Source: UBA3305 sp002373555
GTDB taxonomy: Bacteria > Bacillota > Clostridia > Lachnospirales > Lachnospiraceae
DNA: 64,000 bases
Assembly: GCA_946612455.1 (NCBI GenBank)
Contig: CAMOER010000009.1
Span: 18,798 to 82,797 of the forward strand
Direction of reading: 5' to 3'
A program made the position numbers and the translations under genes. The stretch's first letter is position 1. Each line of letters begins with the position of its first letter. This document shows, piece by piece, positions 34,766 through 42,203 of this stretch. The notes under the pieces were generated by a model. That model was not told the DNA's origin. It saw only the letters and a program-made list of their open reading frames with translations, and searched no databases.

Positions 34766-36169
34766 ATGTACGATGACAGATATGATTATGACGATGCTTA
34801 TGAGGAGCGCTATGAACGGCGCCGGAGAAGAAGACGCGGAAGCGGCATTTTCCGGCTGCTCATTCTGCTGCTGATCCTCGGCGCATGCATTTATAAAAGA
34901 GATGCGCTGGTCACGGGCTTCGGAACGCTTTCCGAAGGCGTGCGCAGCCTCCTTTCCGGGGAAAGCGGACTGCTCCCGGAGGATCTGCCTTCGCTGAATG
35001 CGCTGAAGGAACAGATGACCGCCGCGCAGACAGAGGATGCGGCGGAAGCAGAACACGCGGATGATGCTGCGGAAACACAGGCTGCCGCGGAAAGCCCGGC
35101 GGCGGATGAAAGCCGTGAGGAAACGGCGGCACCCGGAACGGATGTGCTCTCTTCCGGTCCGTATTATTATTACCGGCAGATGAATGACACAGATCAGGAA
35201 ATCTACCGGCAGCTGTACGCCGGCGTCATGGAGATGCAGGAGGATATCACATTTTCCACCCTGACCGATTATGATCATCTTTTCAGGATCGAATCGCTTG
35301 TGATCGCCGATCATCCGGAGATCTTCTGGTATGAGGGTGCGGGGACCTACACCCAGTATACGACAAGGCTGGTGCTGCATCCGGAATATACGATGAGCGC
35401 TGAGGAACGGAAGATAAGGGAAGAGAAGATTGCCGCTGCGGCGGAGGAGTTTAAATCGCGCATCGGCGCGAATGAAACGACCTATGAGAAGGTCGCCACG
35501 GCGTTCAATTTCATTGCCGGAAACTGCAAATATGTGGAGGGCGCGCCGGACGACCAGAATATCTGCAGTTCACTGATCTGGCACGAGAGCGTGTGCGCGG
35601 GCTATTCGCGCGGTGTGCAGTATCTGCTGCAGCAGCTCGGGATCGAATGCCTGTATGTCTGGGGTACGATCACGGAACGCGGCGACCACGCCTGGAATAT
35701 CATCAATATCGACGGGACGTATTATCATTCGGATCCGACCTTCGGCGACCGGTCCTTCAGTGACGGTACGGAAGTCGAAAACATGCCGGAAGCCCTGGCG
35801 ATGGAATACGGATATCTGTGCATGAATGACGAGGAGGCGCTCCGGGACAGGGTGATCAGCGCGGAGCTGGCCGGCTGGGTCAGTCTGCCGGCCTGTGATT
35901 CGACCGAGATGTCGTATTATCACCGGCACGGATGGTATTATCCGGAGGCTTCGGATGCCGTGTGGGAGGAGCTTTCGCACGAACTCGGCGAAGGACAGCG
36001 GTTCTTCCGGGTGCAGTTCGGGTCGGAAGAGGCCATGCAGGAATTCATTGACGGGCTGAGCGATAACCGATATGCGAAAATGGCGCTGGAGAAGCTGTCG
36101 CTTACGGAGGTGCGGACGTATACCAGCCCGAACAGCACCCTGCGGGTGGTGGTCGGGTGGATTGCATAA
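34766..36169 (+). CDS. Membrane-anchored transglutaminase-like protein
   Basis: Protein of 467 residues. The N-terminus is acidic then very basic (ERYERRRRRRRGSG), followed by one membrane helix at about 29-45, so the bulk lies outside the cell. An acidic alanine/glutamate-rich linker (about 85-128) leads to a transglutaminase/protease-like core with the triad Cys277 (SVCAGYSRG), His308 (GDHAWNI) and Asp323 (SDPTFGD). Such extracellular proteins of Clostridia may crosslink or cleave wall-associated proteins; the activity here is inferred. It is convergent with an aminotransferase gene across a short hairpin. The gene begins 34 bases after the phosphatase stop. Confidence 0.87.
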   Translation: MYDDRYDYDDAYEERYERRRRRRRGSGIFRLLILLLILGACIYKRDALVTGFGTLSEGVRSLLSGESGLLPEDLPSLNALKEQMTAAQTEDAAEAEHADDAAETQAAAESPAADESREETAAPGTDVLSSGPYYYYRQMNDTDQEIYRQLYAGVMEMQEDITFSTLTDYDHLFRIESLVIADHPEIFWYEGAGTYTQYTTRLVLHPEYTMSAEERKIREEKIAAAAEEFKSRIGANETTYEKVATAFNFIAGNCKYVEGAPDDQNICSSLIWHESVCAGYSRGVQYLLQQLGIECLYVWGTITERGDHAWNIINIDGTYYHSDPTFGDRSFSDGTEVENMPEALAMEYGYLCMNDEEALRDRVISAELAGWVSLPACDSTEMSYYHRHGWYYPEASDAVWEELSHELGEGQRFFRVQFGSEEAMQEFIDGLSDNRYAKMALEKLSLTEVRTYTSPNSTLRVVVGWIA

Positions 36170-36179
36170 GAAAACCCAG

Positions 36180-36210
36180 ATAACCCGGGGTGCCTGTCCC
36201 CGTGGGTTAT
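36180..36210. repeat. REP-like hairpin, second copy of the GGGGACAGG family
   Basis: Inverted repeat ATAACCC-GGGG / CCCC-GT-GGGTTAT with loop TGCCTGT. The minus strand reads CACGGGGACAGGCACCCCGGGTTAT, split here by function: CACGGGGACAGG then CACCCCGGGTTAT. This matches the arm of the 1864-1930 element at most positions. It lies between convergent gene ends and overlaps the last codon and stop of the aminotransferase gene. Confidence 0.75.
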
Positions 36211-37370
36211 TTCAGGATCCCGCTGTCTGCGACAGCGGTCAGCATTTCTTTTATCTGATCAGGCGGCAGCACGAGCGCGAACCGCACATATCCTTCCCCG
36301 TGCGGGCCGAAGCTGCTGCCGGGCGTGCACAGCACGCCTGCCCTCTCCAGCAGATCCAGGCAGAAATCCATGCTCTTTTCGTAGGAAGCCGGGATCGGCG
36401 CCCATACGAACATGCTGCCTTCGGCATCCGGGATATCCCAGCCAATCGCTCTGGCGCCGCTGCACAGCGCATCCCTCCGGGCTTCGTATTCCGCCTGCTG
36501 CTCCTTCACGGTATCGAGCGGTCCGGTCAGCGCGGCAATGGCCGCTTTCTGGATCGGGATGAACATGCCGAAATCGATCTGGCTTCGCAGGAGCTTTACG
36601 GCGTCCACGACATCCTTTCTGCCGATCAGGAAGCTGATCCTGGCGCCGGTGACATTGAACGATTTGGAGAGGCTGAAAAATTCCACGCCGACATCGATCG
36701 CGCCGGGCGTGTTGAAAAAGCTGTTTCCGGTCTTTCCGCCGAAAATGATGTCGCTGTACGCGTTGTCATGGACGATCAGAACATCGTATTTTTTCGCCCA
36801 GGCGACAAGCTTTTCGTAAAAAGATGCCGGTGCCGTGGAGCCGACCGGATTCGCCGGGAAGTTCACGATCATGAAGGCCGCATTCCGGGCAACGTCCTCC
36901 GGGATCGCGGAAAGATCCGGCAGGAATCCGTTTTCCTTCGTCAGCGGATAATACCAGGGCTCGGCTTCCGCAAGAAAGGTGCCGGCTTGGAAAACAGGAT
37001 AGCAGGGGTCGGGCAGCAGCACGGTATCGCCGGGGTCGCAGAGCGCGAGCGCCAGATGGCCGACGCCCTCCTGGGTGCCGTAGCAGCTCATGATCTGATC
37101 CGGCTGGATTTCAACATGGAATCGGCGCTCATAATAACCGCATACGGCGGACAGAAGCTCCGGCAGGTCGCGGAGAGAATATTTCCAGGAATCCGGATCC
37201 TGTGCGCTTTCCGAAAGGGCTTTGACAATATGGGCAGGCGGGACGAAATCCGGCGTTCCCACGCTCAGATTGTAGACCTTCCGTCCGCGTTTTTCGATTT
37301 CCAGCTTTTTATTGTTCAGCGATGCGAATATTTCATCGCCGAAGCGGTTCAGTCGTCTTGCAAAATGCAT
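36207..37370 (-). CDS. Pyridoxal-phosphate aminotransferase, class I/II
   Basis: Fold-type I aminotransferase of 387 residues. Substrate arm start LSVGTPDFVPP, cofactor Asp/Tyr region VNFPANPVGSTAP and VHDNAYSDIIFGG, and the Schiff-base lysine in FSLSKSFNVTGAR are all visible, as is the C-terminal substrate Arg in YVRFALV. It most resembles LL-diaminopimelate or aspartate aminotransferases of Firmicutes. The exact amino donor and keto acid cannot be fixed. Start 37370 is supported by GGAGGG eight bases upstream; the longer frame to 37409 lacks a site. The gene end runs into the REP-like hairpin. Confidence 0.9.
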   Translation of the reverse strand: MHFARRLNRFGDEIFASLNNKKLEIEKRGRKVYNLSVGTPDFVPPAHIVKALSESAQDPDSWKYSLRDLPELLSAVCGYYERRFHVEIQPDQIMSCYGTQEGVGHLALALCDPGDTVLLPDPCYPVFQAGTFLAEAEPWYYPLTKENGFLPDLSAIPEDVARNAAFMIVNFPANPVGSTAPASFYEKLVAWAKKYDVLIVHDNAYSDIIFGGKTGNSFFNTPGAIDVGVEFFSLSKSFNVTGARISFLIGRKDVVDAVKLLRSQIDFGMFIPIQKAAIAALTGPLDTVKEQQAEYEARRDALCSGARAIGWDIPDAEGSMFVWAPIPASYEKSMDFCLDLLERAGVLCTPGSSFGPHGEGYVRFALVLPPDQIKEMLTAVADSGILK

Positions 37371-37448
37371 GATGGATCCCTCCGCGTTCTCTAAACATTT
37401 GTAATGCATTATAGCGTATGTGCAGGAAATTTTCCAGTATGCAAAAAA

Positions 37449-37472
37449 GCACCCCGGATGGTTCCGGGGTGC
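37449..37472 (-). terminator. Terminator of the hydrogenase operon
   Basis: Ten-base perfect stem GCACCCCGGA / TCCGGGGTGC with a four-base loop. On the minus strand it is followed by TTTTTT, just beyond the hydrogenase stop codon. Confidence 0.85.
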
Positions 37473-37499
37473 TCGTTTTCAGTTCATTCAGTACCGCAT

Positions 37500-39269
37500 T
37501 CAGTTGACTTTGACATCGTGGTCCAGGTTCATGCTGAGCGGCATCTCCCACGCGAAATGATCCGTATGCAGGAGCTTCTCCGCCAGACCGCTCATGGGCT
37601 CGCCCAGATAGTCGGTGTAAAGCTTCTGAACTTCGGGGTTCTCGTGAGAGTAACGGATCTGGCTCTTCGCATCCAGATGGCGCAGCACCTTGGTGCGGCG
37701 CTCTGCCCATTCCTCGCCTTCGTGGATCGGCTGTCCGCCGCCGCCGACGCAGCCGCCGGGGCAGGCCATGACTTCCACGAAGTCATAGTGCACCTGGTCA
37801 CGGCGCAGCGCGCGGATCAGCTGGCGGGCGTTGCCCAGACCGCTGACGATGGCGATGCGGACCGTGGTGCCGGCAATTTCGAACTCGGCTTCGCGCCAGG
37901 GCTTGCCGGTGCGGATCTCCTTGAAGGTATCCATGGGCGGGTTCTCGCCGGTCAGCTTGAAGTAGGCCGTACGAAGCGCAGCTTCCATGACGCCGCCGGT
38001 CGTTCCGAAGATCACGCCGGCGCCGGTGCCTTCGCCGAGCGGAGAATCCAGTTCCTCTTCCGGAACCTGGGAAATATCGATGCACTCGCGGCGGAAGAGA
38101 CGGTCCACTTCACGGACGGACCATACGCTGTCCACATCGCGGTCGCAGCCGGAATCGTTGATGCTCGGAATGGCGATCTCCGCCTTCTTCGCAACGCACG
38201 GCATGATGGAGACGCAGTGGATGCGCTCCGGCTCTACGCCGATCTTGCGTGCAAAATAGGTCTTTGCGATCGCACCGAACATGGCCTGCGGCGACTTGGA
38301 GGTGGAGAGATTTTCCACCATGTCGGGGTACTGGGATTTGATAAAGCGTACCCAACCGGGGCAGCAGGAGGTGAACATCGGATAGCGATGCTCCTTCCCG
38401 TCGGTCAGGCGGTGCAGGACCTCCGCGCTTTCCTCCATGATCGTGAGGTCTGCAGAGAAGGTCGTATCAAATACATAGTCGATGCCGATGCGGCGAAGCA
38501 CCGCGCCCAGACGCTTTACGGTCGCGAACTCGGGAGACAGGCCGAAAGGCTCGCCCCAGGAGGTGCGGACCGCCGGTGCGATCTGTGCGATCTTGATGAC
38601 ATCCTTGTTGGCGTGCGGGCCGCCCAGAGAGAAGTCATGGATCGAATCATTGCGGGCATACAGTGCGCCGACAGGACAGTGGGTCATGCACTGTCCGCAG
38701 AGGGAGCAGTCCGTGTCGCGGATGTTGCGGAGTCCGGATACGGCTACTGTCGTACGGCCGCCGGTATTGGCAACATTCCAGATGTTCAGGCCCTGCACCT
38801 TGTCGCAGATCTGGATGCAGCGCATGCACTTGATACATTTGCTCTCGTCGCGGATCAGCTCGAAAGAGAGATCCCAGTTCATCTTCGGCACATTGGGCGG
38901 ATAGATATCGGGCGCAATATGCAGGTCGTTCGCCAGTGTCTGCAGGGCACAGTTGCCGCTGCGGGAACAGGTGACGCAGTTGCCGTTATGCTGGGAGAGG
39001 ATCAGCTCGACGTTCGTACGGCGGGCTTCACGCACCTTGAGCGTATTGGAGTGGACATTCATGCCTTCTGCTACGGGCGTATTGCACGCGGAGACCAGCT
39101 TTTCGGCACCGTCGACTTCCACAACGCAGACACGGCAGGCGCCGATCTCGTTGATATCTTTCAGATAACAGAGCGTAGGGATGAAGATGCCGACTGTCTT
39201 GGCAGCTTCCAGGATGGTCGTGCCTTCCTTTACTTTGCAGGGAATATCGTTGATCGTCAGCTTTACCAT
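37500..39269 (-). CDS. hydA: [FeFe] hydrogenase catalytic subunit, HydA/HndD type
   Basis: Iron-only hydrogenase of 589 residues making or using H2. From the N-terminus: a [2Fe-2S] domain (GACRVCVVEV), the HNGNCVTCSRSGNC motif for a His/Cys-bound [4Fe-4S], two ferredoxin motifs (CIKCMRCIQIC and CSLCGQCMTHC), then the H-cluster signatures TSCCPGW, MPCVAKKAE and EVMACPGGCVGGGGQP. All H-cluster ligands and the proton-transfer Cys are present, as in group A enzymes. The C-terminal small-subunit part is fused. Its ATG lies inside the end of the upstream flavoprotein gene, with GGAGGGAG before it, so the two subunits are co-translated. Confidence 0.96.
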   Translation of the reverse strand: MVKLTINDIPCKVKEGTTILEAAKTVGIFIPTLCYLKDINEIGACRVCVVEVDGAEKLVSACNTPVAEGMNVHSNTLKVREARRTNVELILSQHNGNCVTCSRSGNCALQTLANDLHIAPDIYPPNVPKMNWDLSFELIRDESKCIKCMRCIQICDKVQGLNIWNVANTGGRTTVAVSGLRNIRDTDCSLCGQCMTHCPVGALYARNDSIHDFSLGGPHANKDVIKIAQIAPAVRTSWGEPFGLSPEFATVKRLGAVLRRIGIDYVFDTTFSADLTIMEESAEVLHRLTDGKEHRYPMFTSCCPGWVRFIKSQYPDMVENLSTSKSPQAMFGAIAKTYFARKIGVEPERIHCVSIMPCVAKKAEIAIPSINDSGCDRDVDSVWSVREVDRLFRRECIDISQVPEEELDSPLGEGTGAGVIFGTTGGVMEAALRTAYFKLTGENPPMDTFKEIRTGKPWREAEFEIAGTTVRIAIVSGLGNARQLIRALRRDQVHYDFVEVMACPGGCVGGGGQPIHEGEEWAERRTKVLRHLDAKSQIRYSHENPEVQKLYTDYLGEPMSGLAEKLLHTDHFAWEMPLSMNLDHDVKVN

Positions 39270-41164
39270 TGCGTTTCTCTCCCTCCTTTAAAGATGCCGA
39301 AGCCGTAATAGTCGCAGCGCAGGCAGCGGTGGGACTCCTGCTCCGCCTCGGGATCGCTCATCGGCAGTTCCATCAGACAGAAGTCCTTCTTGCGGTCGTA
39401 GGGCTCACGCTCCTTCGTCATGGCGCGGCCTGTCGGCGGCATGGGCTCCAGCTGCGGCAGCGGCACATCCACATCCACACTGATCGGATGAGAGAAGCCC
39501 AGATAATCATCAATATTGGCAGCCGCGACCTTGCCGGCGGCAATGGCGCGGATGACGGTCGAAGGTCCGGTGACGCAGTCGCCGCCGGAGAAGACGCCGG
39601 GCATGCCGGGCACCTGTGTCCAGTCCTCGGCCACGATGGAACCCCACTTGGTGGGAACGCCGACGGCTTCGAGATAGTCGGATTCGATCTTCTGGCCGGC
39701 AGCGACAACAAGGATATCGCAGGGGATGCGTCTGTCGCCGTCGCCTGAAGGAACGGGCTTGGGTCTGCCGCGGTCATAGGGACCGGCCATCATCTTGGTG
39801 GCGATCAGGGCGGACACGTGTCCGTTCTCGTCGACTTCAATGCTCTTCGGCGCATACAGATCCATCAGGGAAGCGCCTTCATTGATGGCGCCGTCGATCT
39901 CGTCAAGCTGTGCGGTCATGTCGTCCTTGCGGCGGCGGTACACGCACATGACGTGTTCTGCGCCGAGACGGATGGCGGAACGCACGCAGTCCATGGCGAC
40001 ATTTCCGCCGCCGACAACGATCACGTTCTTGCCAGCGAAATCAGGCTTCAGACCGTTGCCGACCGCACGCAGCATTTCCACGGCGGAAAGAACGCCGACG
40101 GCATCCTCTCCGGGGATGCGCAGCTTGTTGTCGGTATGGGCGCCAATGGAGATGTAGATCGCATCATATTCTTCACGAAGCGCGGAGAAAAGCACGGTAT
40201 TTTCGATGCGGTCCTCCTCGCAGCTGCCGAGGAATTCTTCGTTTTCAACAGAGACGGGCGGAAGCTTCTTGCGCACGGAAGTGCGGAGCTTTACCTCCAC
40301 GCCGGTGGAAAGGATCGCGTCGATATCCGACTGCAGACGCTCTCTGGGAAGACGGTAGCTGGGAATGCCGTACAGCAGCATGCCGCCGAGCTTGGAGCGC
40401 TGTTCGAAGATCGTGGTCTGGTGGCCCATCAGCTGCAGGAAGTAGGCTGCCGTCAGACCGGAGGGGCCGCCGCCGATGATGGCGATGTTCTTGCCTGTGG
40501 AAGGGCCGCATTCCGGAACGGGAACCACGCCGGCCTTGTCGCAGGCGACCCGCTTCAGCGAGCGGATCTTGATGTTGTCGTCCACCATGTTGCGCCGGCA
40601 GTTCGTCTCGCAGGGATGCTCGCAGATCAGCGCGCAGGCCGTCGGGAACGGATTGTCCTTGCGGATCAGGCGCACGGCATCCGCATAGCGGTGGTTGGCG
40701 ACCAGAGCGATGTAGCCGGGGATATCGACATGGGCAGGACATCCGGCTACGCAGGGCACCGGCTGTGTCAGATGACACAGGCAGCGCTTGTTGTGAATGT
40801 GCTCCAGATAATCGTCTCTGAATCCGCGCAGGCCCACCAGGACCATCCGGCCGGCTTCCCGTCCGATCGCGCAGTCAGAGGTGGAAACGATCGTACGCGC
40901 GGTACGCTCCATCAGCGGCAGTACGCTTTCATCTGCCTTGCCGTCCATCACGGACTCCATCAGCGTGTACAGCTGCGCCAGGCCGATGCGGCAGGGCGTA
41001 CATTTGCCGCAGCTCTGTGCCAGACAGAACTTCACAAAAGCGGAAGAAACGTCCACCGGACAGAAGCCCAGAGGGCTTGCGGCGATACGCTGTTCCAGCA
41101 CCTTGTAGAAGCTGTCCACGACAGTCTGCGCCTTGCTGCTGGTCATAAGATTTAATCGATTCAT
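39263..41164 (-). CDS. NuoF-type iron-sulfur/GltD-like flavoprotein, hydrogenase partner
   Basis: Protein of 633 residues. The first 90 residues match the NuoF/HydB C-terminal iron-sulfur region (CGKCTPCRIG and the following Cys in STSDCAIG). Then comes a GltD/NfnB-like part: cysteine clusters CVAGCPAHVDIPGY and CEHPCETNCRR, the FAD fold IIGGGPSGLTAAYFLQLMG, the NAD(P) fold VVGGGNVAMDCVRSAIRLG and FSGGDCVTGPSTVIRAIAAG. A final CLRC pair is near the C-terminus. It overlaps the hydrogenase gene by seven bases, so it probably links H2 turnover to NAD(P)H, perhaps by flavin-based bifurcation. The usual NuoF FMN domain is absent. ATG 41164 follows GGAG. Confidence 0.88.
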   Translation of the reverse strand: MNRLNLMTSSKAQTVVDSFYKVLEQRIAASPLGFCPVDVSSAFVKFCLAQSCGKCTPCRIGLAQLYTLMESVMDGKADESVLPLMERTARTIVSTSDCAIGREAGRMVLVGLRGFRDDYLEHIHNKRCLCHLTQPVPCVAGCPAHVDIPGYIALVANHRYADAVRLIRKDNPFPTACALICEHPCETNCRRNMVDDNIKIRSLKRVACDKAGVVPVPECGPSTGKNIAIIGGGPSGLTAAYFLQLMGHQTTIFEQRSKLGGMLLYGIPSYRLPRERLQSDIDAILSTGVEVKLRTSVRKKLPPVSVENEEFLGSCEEDRIENTVLFSALREEYDAIYISIGAHTDNKLRIPGEDAVGVLSAVEMLRAVGNGLKPDFAGKNVIVVGGGNVAMDCVRSAIRLGAEHVMCVYRRRKDDMTAQLDEIDGAINEGASLMDLYAPKSIEVDENGHVSALIATKMMAGPYDRGRPKPVPSGDGDRRIPCDILVVAAGQKIESDYLEAVGVPTKWGSIVAEDWTQVPGMPGVFSGGDCVTGPSTVIRAIAAGKVAAANIDDYLGFSHPISVDVDVPLPQLEPMPPTGRAMTKEREPYDRKKDFCLMELPMSDPEAEQESHRCLRCDYYGFGIFKGGRETQW

Positions 41165-41345
41165 GTTCTTTTCTCCAAATCTTATAGTCTGAGTCTTCAA
41201 ACTTCGATAAGATTATAACAAAATGATGGCTGTGGAGCAAAATATATATTTCATGCATGCGAAATATGATATATATATAAGTGTGGATATGCTAATATTA
41301 AAACTGGAACGGGAAGGACGCATTTTGTCAGGAAAAGAGGTATTA

Positions 41346-42197
41346 ATGGAGAAAAAACAGGCTGCCGCGCCGATGACCGTAATGATGGGCGCGGACGCAT
41401 TTGCAGAGAAGGACGGAACATGTATTTACTGGCTCGGCTCGGCCGGTATTCTGATCAATGCACGCGGTACATGCATCATGATCGACCCGGTGCTGGAGAA
41501 CAGCGAAGCGGATCCGGCGCTCAGCGAAGCGGGATTCCCATTCCTGGTGCCGCCGCCGGTCCGGTGCGCGGACATCCCGCGGCTGGATGCGGTGCTTTAT
41601 ACCCATGCGGATTATGATCATATGGCGCCGGGAACGGCCAAAGCGCTGCTGCGGCTGGACGTGCCGTACTATGGAACCGAATTCACCTGCTTCCGTCTGC
41701 AGGAGGATTTCGGGATCGGTCTGCAGGGCGCGGGCAGAACGATTCCCATGTCTTATGCGCAGGAGACCGTGATCGGAAACATTTCCGTGCGGCTGACGCA
41801 CTGTGTGCACAACTGGCGCGCGAACCGGCCGGAATTTGACTGGGAATACGGGCCGGATGACTGCTGCGGGTTTTATATCACGACGCCGGACGGAACGGTC
41901 TGGGCGCCCGGGGACAGTACGCTGCAGCCCTGGCATTTTGAGGAACCGGCCCCGGATCTTCTGTTCTTCGATATTTCGGCGGATCCGTTCCACTTCGGGA
42001 CGGAAAACGCGATCCGGCTTGCGAACCATTACGGAACGAGCGATCTGATCCTGTATCATTACGGTACGTATCTGGCGCCGGAAAAGCCGGCGTTTAATGC
42101 CGATCCGGCATGGACCGAAGGGCGGATCGAAGATCCGGCGAGACTGCATATCCTTGCACCGGGAGAAGAATTCCGGCTGCAGAAAAAAGGGAAGTGA
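41346..42197 (+). CDS. MBL-fold metal-dependent hydrolase (UlaG-like)
   Basis: Metallo-beta-lactamase-fold hydrolase of 283 residues. The N-terminal strand YWLGSAGILINARGTCIMIDPVL and the metal motif THADYDHM near residue 82 are typical of the UlaG branch, where one His of the classical HxHxDH is replaced by Asp. Later motifs are LTHCVHNW, WAPGDST and a C-terminal His near ILYHYGT. The substrate is unknown; UlaG itself opens ascorbate-6-phosphate lactone, but no ascorbate genes are nearby. ATG 41346 follows an AGAGG site; the frame continues upstream through an AT-rich stretch without homology. The helicase gene starts seven bases after its stop. Confidence 0.85.
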   Translation: MEKKQAAAPMTVMMGADAFAEKDGTCIYWLGSAGILINARGTCIMIDPVLENSEADPALSEAGFPFLVPPPVRCADIPRLDAVLYTHADYDHMAPGTAKALLRLDVPYYGTEFTCFRLQEDFGIGLQGAGRTIPMSYAQETVIGNISVRLTHCVHNWRANRPEFDWEYGPDDCCGFYITTPDGTVWAPGDSTLQPWHFEEPAPDLLFFDISADPFHFGTENAIRLANHYGTSDLILYHYGTYLAPEKPAFNADPAWTEGRIEDPARLHILAPGEEFRLQKKGK

Positions 42198-42203
42198 GAA
42201 GCT

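Noticed and set aside
37404..39308. 634-codon plus-strand frame across the hydrogenase gene
   Set aside because: Antisense to an [FeFe] hydrogenase with complete cluster motifs; no domain in the alternative translation.
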